From assembly GCA_947483545.1 (NCBI GenBank), contig CANKNP010000046.1, positions 1 to 20,500 on the forward strand: 20,500 nt of DNA, in the 5' to 3' direction. Of this stretch, positions 8,018 to 15,006 are shown piece after piece. Source of the stretch: Deltaproteobacteria bacterium (GTDB lineage Bacteria > Myxococcota > UBA796 > SXON01). A program made the translations under genes and the position numbers. The notes under the pieces were generated by a model that made no database searches, was not told the DNA's origin, and saw only the letters and a list, made by a program, of their open reading frames with translations. How positions within the stretch are numbered: the first letter of the stretch is position 1; each line of letters opens with the position of its first letter.

Positions 8018-8046
8018 TTGACAGCGACAGGGCATCCCTGTAGATC
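8018..8046 (+). promoter_or_regulatory. Sigma70-type promoter for the TatT-hydrolase-pyrE cluster
   Basis: A consensus -35 TTGACA (8018-8023) and TAGATC (8041-8046) are separated by exactly 17 nt. Transcription would start near 8053, about 16 nt before the GTG start of the TatT-like gene and ahead of its GGAG at 8059-8062. It is the best promoter in the window. It also shows that a TAGANN -10 is acceptable in this organism. Confidence 0.65.
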
Positions 8047-8068
8047 CGCCGCGCCCTTGGAGTTTGCC

Positions 8069-8938
8069 GTGACCCTCGCCCTGCTCGCCCTGCTCGCCAC
8101 CCCGTTCGCCGAAGCGAAGAAGAAGACCGAGGCGCCCGCGCCCGCGCCCGTCGCAGTCCCCGCAGCGGATCCGGCCGCTACCAAGGCTCAGGCGGAGGCC
8201 CTGTGGGCCCAACGTGGGGATCAGGCGAAGCTCCGGGAGGCGCTCACCGCCTACGAGCAGGTGCTCGCCGCAGCCCCGACCGATCGCGACGCGCTGTACC
8301 ACTTGCTTCGTGGATACTACTTTCTCGGGGATGGCCATCTCACCGTGATGGACGAGAAGCTCGTCGTGTGGGAAAAGGCGATCACCTACGGCAACCAGTG
8401 CCTGGCGCTGAACACCGAGTACGCGGCCCTGCTCCAAAAGGGCGACGAGGATCCGGCGACTGCAACCCGCACCCTCAAGGTCGATGACGTGCCTTGCATC
8501 TACTGGACCTCGTCCGCGCTCGGCAAGTGGGCCAAAGCCAGCGGATTGATGGTCACCCTGAGGCACCTGCCCACGGTGAAGGCCTACATGACCAAGGTCG
8601 GCGAGCTCGAGCCCACCTACTACTACAACGGGCCGGACCGCTACTGGGGAGCTTACTACGCGGCGATCCCGAGCTTCTCTGGCCAAGACCTGAAAAAGTC
8701 GAGGGAGTACTTCGACAAGGCGCTTGCCGCCTACCCCACTTTCCTCGGCACCCACGTGCTCGTCGCAGAGCAATGGGCCATCAAGAGCCAGGACAAAGAG
8801 ACCTTCAAGAAGGAGCTGGAGTGGGTGATGGCCGCGGACGCGACGGTGCTACCGGAGGTTCAGCCGGAGATGGAGGCCGCCAAGCGCCAGGCCGCCGCGC
8901 TGCTGGCCGCCCCCATCACCGACAACTTCGCGAACTAG
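8069..8938 (+). CDS. TatT-like protein (TRAP transporter T-component family), secreted
   Basis: A 289-aa protein with a signal peptide (TLALLALLATPFAEA), a Lys-rich and Ala/Pro spacer (~17-40), then helical TPR-like repeats to the end. The segment around LKKSREYFDKAL and LGTHVLVAEQWAIK fits the TatT (TRAP T-component) family as I know it. In Treponema, TatT is a periplasmic lipoprotein that partners a TRAP substrate-binding protein. Here there is no lipobox and no TRAP permease or binding protein nearby. GTG 8069 is chosen because GGAG (8059-8062) precedes it by 6 nt and a promoter lies at 8018-8046. An ATG further upstream would place the start before that promoter and overlap the methyltransferase gene. 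TTG 8057 is a weaker alternative. It is followed 6 nt later by the hydrolase gene. Confidence 0.75.
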   Translation: MTLALLALLATPFAEAKKKTEAPAPAPVAVPAADPAATKAQAEALWAQRGDQAKLREALTAYEQVLAAAPTDRDALYHLLRGYYFLGDGHLTVMDEKLVVWEKAITYGNQCLALNTEYAALLQKGDEDPATATRTLKVDDVPCIYWTSSALGKWAKASGLMVTLRHLPTVKAYMTKVGELEPTYYYNGPDRYWGAYYAAIPSFSGQDLKKSREYFDKALAAYPTFLGTHVLVAEQWAIKSQDKETFKKELEWVMAADATVLPEVQPEMEAAKRQAAALLAAPITDNFAN

Positions 8939-8944
8939 CCGATC

Positions 8945-9754
8945 ATGAGCGACCCCGCGGGCGACCCTTACTTCACGGACTCCGCGGATGGGACGCGGCT
9001 CCGGCTCGTGCGCTTCGGACCGGCGACGCCCGAAGGTGGGCGCGATCTGCTCGTCGTCCACGGCCTCGCTGAGCACGCGGCCCGCTACGCGCATGTCGCG
9101 AACGCGCTCGCCGCCCGGGGCTGGCGGGTGACCGTCCTGGAGCTGCGCGGCCACGGGCACTCCGGCGGCAAGCGCGGCCATGTGCTGCGTTGGCAGGAGT
9201 ACGTGGACGATGTGAACGCCGCGGTGAAGACGATCTCGCCCGACTACTGCCTCCTGGCGCATTCGATGGGCGGCCTCGTCTCGTTGGAGAGCGTGCGACT
9301 TGGGCTCACTCCCCGTCGTCTGGCGCTCTCGAACCCGCTGCTCGGCGTGCGGGTGCAAGCCCCCGTGCTCAAGGAGATGGGTGCCCGCGCGATCTCCCGC
9401 ATCTGGCCGACGCTCTCGCTGACGAATGAGCTGGATCCCTCCATGCTCTCTCGCGATCCCGCCATCGGCGAGGCCTACGCCAAGGATCCGCTCGTCTACA
9501 ACACCGTCACCCCCCGCTGGTACACCGAGATGCGCGCCGCCATCGTGCGGGCGACCGGCGCGACCTACACGCTGCCGATCCGAGCGCACCTCTCCGAGAC
9601 GGACCCAATCACCGACCCGCCCGTCACCCGGACCCTCGCAGCCAAGACCCCCAGCATGGACTGCCGGGAGTACCCGGGCATGTTGCACGAGCTGTTCAAC
9701 GAGCACGGCAAGGAGCAGGTCATCGCAGACGTCGCGGAGTGGCTGGAGACTTGA
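8945..9754 (+). CDS. Alpha/beta hydrolase, monoacylglycerol-lipase-like
   Basis: A 269-aa serine hydrolase. VVHGLAEHAARY (37-48) supplies the oxyanion His-Gly. The nucleophile elbow AHSMGG gives Ser107, Asp220 in SETDPITD is the likely acid, and His248 in GMLHELFNE is the base. ELRGHGHSGG (66-75) is the typical lid-proximal strand end of the monoacylglycerol lipase/lysophospholipase (Hydrolase_4) group. It probably cleaves monoacylglycerols, lysophospholipids or other carboxyl esters. No signal peptide is seen, so it is likely cytoplasmic. The ATG lies 6 nt after the TatT stop, and its own 3' end overlaps the start of pyrE, so it sits inside a tight operon. Confidence 0.88.
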   Translation: MSDPAGDPYFTDSADGTRLRLVRFGPATPEGGRDLLVVHGLAEHAARYAHVANALAARGWRVTVLELRGHGHSGGKRGHVLRWQEYVDDVNAAVKTISPDYCLLAHSMGGLVSLESVRLGLTPRRLALSNPLLGVRVQAPVLKEMGARAISRIWPTLSLTNELDPSMLSRDPAIGEAYAKDPLVYNTVTPRWYTEMRAAIVRATGATYTLPIRAHLSETDPITDPPVTRTLAAKTPSMDCREYPGMLHELFNEHGKEQVIADVAEWLET

Positions 9755-10296
9755 ACCAGCACGACCGGCTCGTCGCGCTGCTTCGACAGTTGAGCTATCG
9801 CCGAATGCGCGTGACGCTGGCGTCGGGCCGCGAGAGCGACTTTTACGTGGATGGCAAACAGACCACGTTGAACGCCGAAGGGGCATGGCTGGTGGCGAAC
9901 GGCATGCTCGATGCGCTGCAGCCGGACGTCGTGGGCCTGGGCGGTCTCGTGGTCGGCGCCGATCCGATCGCCGGGGCAGCGGCGGCGGTCAGCTTTCAGC
10001 GGGGGCGGCCGATTCACGCGTTCCTCGTCCGGAAGGAGCCCAAGGGCCACGGCACCAAGCGCTACGTCGAGGGGCGCCAGAGCCTGCCGGACGGGTCCAA
10101 GGTCTGCGTCGTGGAGGACACGGTCACGACGGGGGGATCGCTGTTGCAGGCGGTCGAGCGCTGCCGGGCGGAGGGCCTGGACGTGGTTCAAGCGCTCGCC
10201 ATCGTGGACCGCGAGGAGGGGGGGGCAGAGGTGATCCGGGCCGCGGGGATCCCGTTCATGGCGTTGGTTCGGCGGGCCGAGCTGGAGACGGCGTGA
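9739..10296 (+). CDS. pyrE: Orotate phosphoribosyltransferase
   Basis: A 185-aa cytoplasmic enzyme of pyrimidine synthesis that joins orotate to PRPP, making orotidine monophosphate. The PRPP motif VCVVEDTVTTGGS is at residues 123-134, and the flexible loop RKEPKGHGTKRYVEG (98-112) carries the Lys and His expected for orotate enzymes. FYVDGKQTTL near residue 35-44 corresponds to the substrate-binding FyiD segment. The start is uncertain. GTG 9739 overlaps the hydrolase gene by 16 nt. TTG 9751 would overlap its stop as TTGA and is just as reasonable. No other pyr genes are in the window. The stop overlaps the next GTG in GTGA. Confidence 0.88.
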   Translation: MAGDLNQHDRLVALLRQLSYRRMRVTLASGRESDFYVDGKQTTLNAEGAWLVANGMLDALQPDVVGLGGLVVGADPIAGAAAAVSFQRGRPIHAFLVRKEPKGHGTKRYVEGRQSLPDGSKVCVVEDTVTTGGSLLQAVERCRAEGLDVVQALAIVDREEGGAEVIRAAGIPFMALVRRAELETA

Positions 10297-10865
10297 TCGT
10301 GCTCCTGCTCGCGGGATGTGCCGCCCGGGTGGGCGTAGGGGGGGACATCGACGGCATGGGGGCTGGGCCGGAGGGGTACCGGACGACATTCGAACGTTGG
10401 ACGCAGGAGGCGGTGCTCTACGACGGCTTCGCGACCGTGCTGCGGGTGAAAGCCACGGTGCTCTCGCCGGAGATGCGCAAGGCGCTGACGGCGGAGGAGG
10501 CCGCATGGGTGCGTGGGGGCGCCGAGGTCGAAGCCGGGGACGAGACATGGACGGTTGTGTTCGCCGCAGCGAGCCAGTTGGACGATCTCGGCTTTGGAGA
10601 GCGAGGCGCCTGGCAGGCGGGATTGCTCGTCGATGGTCAACGCTGCGCGCCGGTCACGCTGGAAGAGTCGAAAGTGACGGCCTTGACGCACCGTCTGTAT
10701 CCGACGCTCACGCCCTGGGATCGGCAGTGGACGGGGGTGTTTTCAGGATGTGCGCTTCAAGGCGACGTGGAGCTGCAAGTGACCAGCGCGCACGGCGCGG
10801 TGGAGATCGGTTGGCAGGTCGTGGGCGACGATGTGTCGGTATTGAAACGGGCAGTCGTGCATTAG
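10293..10865 (+). CDS. Short lipoprotein of unknown function, coupled to pyrE
   Basis: A 190-aa protein with a minimal lipoprotein signal (MIVLLLAGC, Cys9) that has no Lys or Arg ahead of the hydrophobic stretch. The mature part is mixed alpha/beta with FERWTQEAVLYDGF near residue 30, a pattern I vaguely associate with conserved deltaproteobacterial unknowns. GTG 10293 overlaps the pyrE stop in GTGA, and GGAG at 10284-10287 gives a 5-nt spacing, so this start is well supported. A long upstream extension of the same frame runs antisense to nothing and out of frame through pyrE, so it is discarded. The function is unknown. It would be anchored to a membrane if the signal works. Confidence 0.7.
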   Translation: MIVLLLAGCAARVGVGGDIDGMGAGPEGYRTTFERWTQEAVLYDGFATVLRVKATVLSPEMRKALTAEEAAWVRGGAEVEAGDETWTVVFAAASQLDDLGFGERGAWQAGLLVDGQRCAPVTLEESKVTALTHRLYPTLTPWDRQWTGVFSGCALQGDVELQVTSAHGAVEIGWQVVGDDVSVLKRAVVH

Positions 10866-10908
10866 GCGACGATCCTGTGACGGCCCCCCCGACCCCTTCC
10901 GCCGTTGC

Positions 10909-10914
10909 TATCAT
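10909..10914 (+). promoter_or_regulatory. Candidate -10 (TATCAT) for a leaderless small gene
   Basis: TATCAT ends 6 nt before ATG 10921, so transcription would be expected to start at or next to the A of the start codon. No -35 of TTGACA type is visible and no Shine-Dalgarno intervenes. Confidence 0.4.
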
Positions 10915-10920
10915 CTCCCC

Positions 10921-11103
10921 ATGGTCCTCCTACGCTGGCTCGGCACCCTCTACACCCGTCTGATCACCGGCTCCCGCCGGCCGATCTCTCGGGTTCAGAT
11001 CGTCCGGTGGTCCCGACCTTCCCCCGACGCCCCCTGGCACCAGCGCGACCGCCCCGCCCCCGCCGGCATCCCCCTCGACGACGGCGACGCCGACCGCTTC
11101 TGA
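10921..11103 (+). CDS. Possible 60-aa small basic protein
   Basis: This short frame begins MVLLRWLGTLYTRLITG and ends DDGDADRF. I count 54 of 60 codons ending in G or C, against roughly two thirds at first positions and under 60% at second positions. That is the coding periodicity of this GC-rich genome and the main reason to believe in it. The N-terminal 30 residues are hydrophobic with Arg on one side, so they could form a membrane-associated amphipathic helix; the C-terminus is Pro-rich and then acidic. A TATCAT hexamer is correctly placed for a leaderless start. I recognise no family. The rest of the 10866-11211 gap holds only the tkt promoter region. Confidence 0.45.
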   Translation: MVLLRWLGTLYTRLITGSRRPISRVQIVRWSRPSPDAPWHQRDRPAPAGIPLDDGDADRF

Positions 11104-11110
11104 ACCCAAT

Positions 11111-11148
11111 GCCCAATTATGGCCCGCTCAGTTCTGTTACAATTGGGC
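11111..11148 (+). promoter_or_regulatory. Extended -10 promoter inside an inverted repeat, upstream of tkt
   Basis: GCCCAATT (11111-11118) and AATTGGGC (11141-11148) form a perfect 8-bp inverted repeat with a 22-nt centre. The right arm overlaps TACAAT (11138-11143), which has TG one base ahead (11135-11136), the classic extended -10. Transcription would start near 11150, giving a leader of about 60 nt to the tkt TTG. The arms are spaced like operator half-sites, so a regulator could block the -10, but this is inference. As a terminator it lacks a T-tract. Confidence 0.5.
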
Positions 11149-11211
11149 GCCCGACGGTCCTCGCGTTCCCCGGTTTTCCGGTTAGCCCCCGCTCCCCCCT
11201 TGGAGCCTGCT

Positions 11212-13218
11212 TTGCCTTCCGCCATCGCCCCGATTGACCAGCTCGTCGCCAACACCATCCGCGGCCTCGCCATGGACGGCGTGCAGGCCGCCAACTCCGG
11301 GCACCCGGGCATGCCGCTCGGCATGGCAGACGCGGCGACGGTGATCTTTACGCGGTTCCTCAAGTACGACCCGACGAGCCCCGATTGGTTTGATCGCGAC
11401 CGGTTTGTGCTCTCCGCGGGCCACGGCTCGATGTTGCTTTACGCGGTCCTTCACCTCACAGGCACGGGGCGCGCGAACGGGACTGCACACGAGCGGCCGC
11501 TCTCGATCGACGACCTGAAGACGTTTCGCCAGTGGGGCTCCCGCTGCGCCGGTCACCCCGAGTTCGGCGAAGCACCTGGGATCGAGACCACCACCGGCCC
11601 GCTCGGCCAGGGCTTTTGCAATGGCGTTGGCATGGCCCTCGCCGAAGCACACCTCCGCGCTCGGTTCGGCGAAGCGCAGGTCGACCACTGGACCTACGGT
11701 ATCTGCTCCGACGGCGACCTCATGGAGGGCGTGTCCGCGGAAGCTGGCTCCCTCGCTGGGCATCTCGGGCTCGGCCGCATCGTCTACCTCTGGGACGACA
11801 ACGGCATCACCATCGACGGCACGACGGAGGTCGCGTTCACCGAGGACGTGCTCGCCAGGTTCGACGCCTATGGTTGGCATACCCAGCGGGTGGACGGTCA
11901 CGACATGGAGGCAGTGGCCGCCGCGATCGACGCCGCCCGCGCGGTCACCGACAAGCCAAGCTTGATCGCATGTAAGACGACGATCGGCTTCGGCTCGCCC
12001 AACAAGGCCGGCAAGTCGAGCTCCCACGGGGCGCCGCTGGGCGTGGACGAGGTCAAGCTGACGAAGACGGCGCTCGGGCTCGATCCCGACCAGAGCTTCG
12101 TCGTCCCTCCCGAGGTGTTCAACCACGTGCGGGCCAAGGACGGCGCGCGCAAGGCCGCCCGCCAGGCGTGGCAGGAGCGGGTTCAGGCCGCCGGAGACGC
12201 CGGCTTTTCGCGCGTGCTCGCGACCGCCGAGGATCGGACCCTGGATCTCTCCGCCGTCACCTGGCCCAGCTACGCGCTCGGCACCAAGACCTCCACACGC
12301 AAGGCCAGCCAGGCGGCGCTCCAGGCGATCTGCGTGGGTGTGCCCGAGGTGATCGGCGGATCGGCCGATCTCGCCGAGTCCAACCTCACGCACATGAAGG
12401 CCACCGGCCCGTTTCAGCGCGCGACGCCTGAGGGCCGCAACATCGGCTTCGGCATCCGCGAGCACGCCATGGCTGCGATGTGCAACGGCATCAGCCTGCA
12501 CGGCGGACTGCGGCCGTTCAACGCGACGTTTTTGATCTTTCACGACTACCACCGTCCGGCCGTGCGGCTCGCAGCGCTCATGCACCTGCCGGTCGTGTTC
12601 CTCTACACCCACGACTCCATCTGGGTCGGTGAGGACGGACCGACGCACCAGCCCATCGAGACTTTTCAAGCCATGCGGCTCATCCCGAACCTCGAGACCT
12701 TCCGCCCCTGCGACGCGAACGAGTCCAACGAGGCCTGGCGCGAAGCGTTGAGCCGCACCGACGGTCCCGTCGCCCTGGCGTTCACCCGCCAGGACCTTCC
12801 GATCCTCGACCGCAGCGGGGCGGGCACGGACGGGGTTGCGCGTGGCGGGTATGTGCTCAGCGAGGTCGAAGGCGCACAGATCACGCTGATCGCCACGGGG
12901 TCCGAGGTCAGCCTCTCGTTGGAGGCCGCTGGCGTTCTGGCCGGAAAGGGCATCAAAGCCCGCGTGGTGAACCTGGTGAGCTGCGAGCGCTTCGACAAGC
13001 AACCTGCCGCGTACAAAGCGGCGGTCCTCGGATCCGCGCCCCGATTGAGCGTCGAGGCTGGCACCACCCGCGGCTGGGAGCGCTACGTCGGCTTGGACGG
13101 CGCGAGCGTGGGCATCGACCGGTTCGGCGCCTCGGGGCCGGGCAAGACCGTGTCGGAGAACCTCGGGATCAACGTCCCGAATGTGGTGGCGGTGGCGGAG
13201 AAGTTGCTGGGTCGTTGA
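11212..13218 (+). CDS. tkt: Transketolase
   Basis: A 668-aa thiamine-diphosphate enzyme that moves two-carbon units between sugar phosphates in the pentose phosphate pathway. Landmarks are [11 protein letters not shown] with His31, [10 protein letters not shown] with His71, GPLGQG (129-134), the thiamine motif SDGDLMEG (166-173) continuing to DDNGI (195-199), and catalytic Glu417 in GIREHAM. A pyrimidine-domain signature [16 protein letters not shown] follows. Length is normal. TTG 11212 is preferred because GGAG at 11202-11205 lies 6 nt before it and the protein then starts at the family position. ATG 11119 would add 31 residues, begin upstream of the candidate transcription start and include the inverted repeat. 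The stop is one base from that of the convergent lipoprotein gene. Confidence 0.95.
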   Translation: MPSAIAPIDQLVANTIRGLAMDGVQAANSGHPGMPLGMADAATVIFTRFLKYDPTSPDWFDRDRFVLSAGHGSMLLYAVLHLTGTGRANGTAHERPLSIDDLKTFRQWGSRCAGHPEFGEAPGIETTTGPLGQGFCNGVGMALAEAHLRARFGEAQVDHWTYGICSDGDLMEGVSAEAGSLAGHLGLGRIVYLWDDNGITIDGTTEVAFTEDVLARFDAYGWHTQRVDGHDMEAVAAAIDAARAVTDKPSLIACKTTIGFGSPNKAGKSSSHGAPLGVDEVKLTKTALGLDPDQSFVVPPEVFNHVRAKDGARKAARQAWQERVQAAGDAGFSRVLATAEDRTLDLSAVTWPSYALGTKTSTRKASQAALQAICVGVPEVIGGSADLAESNLTHMKATGPFQRATPEGRNIGFGIREHAMAAMCNGISLHGGLRPFNATFLIFHDYHRPAVRLAALMHLPVVFLYTHDSIWVGEDGPTHQPIETFQAMRLIPNLETFRPCDANESNEAWREALSRTDGPVALAFTRQDLPILDRSGAGTDGVARGGYVLSEVEGAQITLIATGSEVSLSLEAAGVLAGKGIKARVVNLVSCERFDKQPAAYKAAVLGSAPRLSVEAGTTRGWERYVGLDGASVGIDRFGASGPGKTVSENLGINVPNVVAVAEKLLGR

Positions 13219-13219
13219 G

Positions 13220-13966
13220 CTACGGCGCCCAGCTCTCCAGCTCCAAGAAGTCGTTCTTGACCGTGCCGATCTCCTCGACGACCCAATACTCGGCCGCCAC
13301 GCCCGAGGAGGTCTGCTGGATCTTGAGCCCGGTGTACGTGCCCGCCGGCACCGTCACGGACTCGCTCGCCGCAGCCAGGGAGCTGACGTCGTAGGTGAAC
13401 GAGCCCGAGTAATCGCCTGAGTACGACCCGCCGCCCGATGCGGTCCATGTGGATCCGACCGCGAGATCCGAGGGCAGAAGCAGGTAGTTGGTGTCATAGG
13501 CGTAGACCAGCGTGCCCGTGTCCACATAGCCGCTGCTCGTCTCGTACTCCCAGCGGGTGCTGGAGGAGCGGTACCAAAGCCCGGTGGTGTCGCACTCCAT
13601 CGTGGTCTCTGACCAGGAGCGGTAGTACCGGTAGGAGGTGCCAGAGGCCTCCTGGTAGGAGGAGATGACGCCGATGCCGCTGGCTTCGTCGTAGCTCTCC
13701 GTCACGTTGGTGTTGGTGCCGTCGTAGCCGTACAGGCCGGCCGCGTAGGCGGTGAACCCGGAGACCCCGGTCGCGCCGAGCAGGTGGAGCGCGTGGTACC
13801 GCCCGCAGGCAGGGCCCGGGTCGGCGTCGGTGTCGGCGTCTGAATCCGCGTCGGTGTCGGTGTCGGTGTCGGTGTCCGAGTCTGCGTCGGTGTCGGTGTC
13901 GGCGGGCGGATCGCGGCGGGCGGTGTCGTCAGGCGAGGAGGTGCAGGCGAGGAGGAGGGGGAGCAT
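13220..13966 (-). CDS. Lipoprotein with Asp/Thr linker, last gene of the arg cluster
   Basis: A 248-aa protein with a very short signal (MLPLLLAC, Cys8), an Asp/Thr/Ala/Ser linker at ~24-52 (TDTDADSDTDTD), and a Tyr/Ser/Thr-rich beta domain with many Y, W and G residues, as in GTSYRYYRSWSET. This looks like a surface-exposed beta-sandwich or barrel-like module on a flexible stalk. No enzyme motif is seen. The ATG overlaps the stop of the carbamoyltransferase gene in TGATG, so translation is probably coupled even though the product is exported. A role tied to arginine synthesis is not evident; sharing a transcript may be incidental. The 3' end lies 1 nt from the tkt stop. Confidence 0.75.
   Translation of the reverse strand: MLPLLLACTSSPDDTARRDPPADTDTDADSDTDTDTDTDADSDADTDADPGPACGRYHALHLLGATGVSGFTAYAAGLYGYDGTNTNVTESYDEASGIGVISSYQEASGTSYRYYRSWSETTMECDTTGLWYRSSSTRWEYETSSGYVDTGTLVYAYDTNYLLLPSDLAVGSTWTASGGGSYSGDYSGSFTYDVSSLAAASESVTVPAGTYTGLKIQQTSSGVAAEYWVVEEIGTVKNDFLELESWAP
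13816..13906 (-). repeat. Hexameric GTCGGT-type codon repeat (Asp/Thr/Ala/Ser linker)
   Basis: On the + strand this is a run of gtcggt, gtcggc and related hexamers, encoding alternating Asp with Thr, Ala or Ser. Several neighbouring gtcggt units are identical, so slippage could change linker length in steps of two residues. It resembles 4228-4362. Confidence 0.75.
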
Positions 13967-15006
13967 CAGAGCAACCAACTCAACAAAACCGCCGCCTGCA
14001 CCGGCTCCCGGTTCGCCGCCTGCGGCACGACCCGGCTCTTCGGCCCGTCGAGCACGCCGTCGGTGACGATCACGTTGCGCCGAACGGGCAGGCAATGCAG
14101 AAACGCCGTGGCGCTGCGCATCCTCCGCTCGTCCACCGTCCAGCCGGACAGCTCGGCGACGCGCGCGCTGTGCCCCTCGTGGTCATCTCCGCCCCAGCCC
14201 TTGGCGTACACGGCGAGGGCGCCGTCCGCGGCTTCGTCGGGGTCCCGGGTCATCGTCACCTTCGCGCCGGTGTCGCCACAAAAGCTCTGCGCGCGGGCCA
14301 GCTCCTGGGGATCCAGGTCGAAGCCCTCGGGGTTGGCGATGTGCAGGTCGGCACCCCCGAGGATGGCCGCGCGCACGACCGAGAGCGGCACCGCCTGGGG
14401 TAGCGGCTTCGGATGGGGCGCCCAGGTCAGGCAGACCTTGCGTCCGCGAAAGTCCCCTCCCCCGAGATCACAGAGCGTGAGCTGATCGGCGAGCCCCTGG
14501 CACGGGTGGGAGAGGGCGCTCTCCAGGTTCATCAACGGGGCGCCGGCGTGGGCCGCGAACCCGCGGATCACCGTCTCGTCGCGGTTCGGGCCCTTCGGGA
14601 AAGCACGCACTGCCAGCACGTCCGCGTACGTCGAGAGCACAGGCGCCGCCTCCCGGATGTGCTCGGCCGCGGCGCCGTTCATCACGACGCCGTCCTCGAA
14701 CTCCATGCCCCAGGTGCCCTGTCCGCCTTGAAGGTAGACAAAGTGCGCGCCGAGCCGGCCTGTGGCGACCTCCATCGAGGTGTGCGTGCGGAGCGAGGGG
14801 TCAAAGAACAAGCCGGCCACCGCTCGACCTTGGAGCAGACGCATCCGGCCGATCTCGAGCCGATTCGCCCGGTAGATACGGGATAGATCGAGCAAAGCCG
14901 CGGTGCCGTCCGGCCCAGGCTCAAGCCCATCGATGAAGCGGGTGCCACGCCAGTGCTGACGAACCCGGGCGACGGTGGAGTGGATGCGGGATTCGATCGT
15001 GGTCAT
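13966..15006 (-). CDS. argF': N-acyl-ornithine carbamoyltransferase (probably succinyl type)
   Basis: A 346-aa enzyme that transfers the carbamoyl group of carbamoyl phosphate to an N-acylated ornithine in arginine synthesis. Visible motifs are the phosphate-binding SLRTHT (71-76, where SxRTR is usual), HPCQ (167-170), WAPHPKPLPQAVP (195-207) and HCLPVRRN (304-311). The last two match, from memory, the Bacteroides N-succinylornithine enzyme better than the Xanthomonas N-acetylornithine enzyme. The residue that sets acyl specificity (Glu in the acetyl enzyme, Pro in Bacteroides) is Ala114 here, in MNGAAAEHI. The Lys that is carboxylated in the Xanthomonas enzyme is Ile313 here. The ATG overlaps the aminotransferase stop and its own stop overlaps the next ATG, both as TGATG. 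Ordinary ornithine carbamoyltransferase is unlikely. Confidence 0.88.
   Translation of the reverse strand: MTTIESRIHSTVARVRQHWRGTRFIDGLEPGPDGTAALLDLSRIYRANRLEIGRMRLLQGRAVAGLFFDPSLRTHTSMEVATGRLGAHFVYLQGGQGTWGMEFEDGVVMNGAAAEHIREAAPVLSTYADVLAVRAFPKGPNRDETVIRGFAAHAGAPLMNLESALSHPCQGLADQLTLCDLGGGDFRGRKVCLTWAPHPKPLPQAVPLSVVRAAILGGADLHIANPEGFDLDPQELARAQSFCGDTGAKVTMTRDPDEAADGALAVYAKGWGGDDHEGHSARVAELSGWTVDERRMRSATAFLHCLPVRRNVIVTDGVLDGPKSRVVPQAANREPVQAAVLLSWLL

Noticed and set aside
7868..8068. ATG start at 7868 for the TatT-like gene
   Set aside because: It would overlap the Dam gene, precede the TTGACA-TAGATC promoter, and bury the signal peptide 67 residues in.
7946..8773. N-terminal extension of the Dam-family frame
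   Set aside because: It is low-complexity in character, runs antisense to the TatT-like gene, and Dam enzymes start near the KWAGGK motif.
9426..10292. Upstream extension of the lipoprotein frame through the hydrolase and pyrE genes
   Set aside because: It is out of frame with two well-recognised enzymes. GTG 10293 with GGAG and a lipobox is a far better start.
11111..11148. Inverted repeat considered as a Rho-independent terminator of the 60-aa gene
   Set aside because: The loop is long (22 nt), the stem is AT-rich in its inner half and no T-tract follows. The overlap with TGTTACAAT fits an operator better.
11182..13002. A 606-codon minus-strand open frame opposite transketolase
   Set aside because: The transketolase frame is unambiguous. 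The opposite frame is Arg/His/Gly-rich with no motif.
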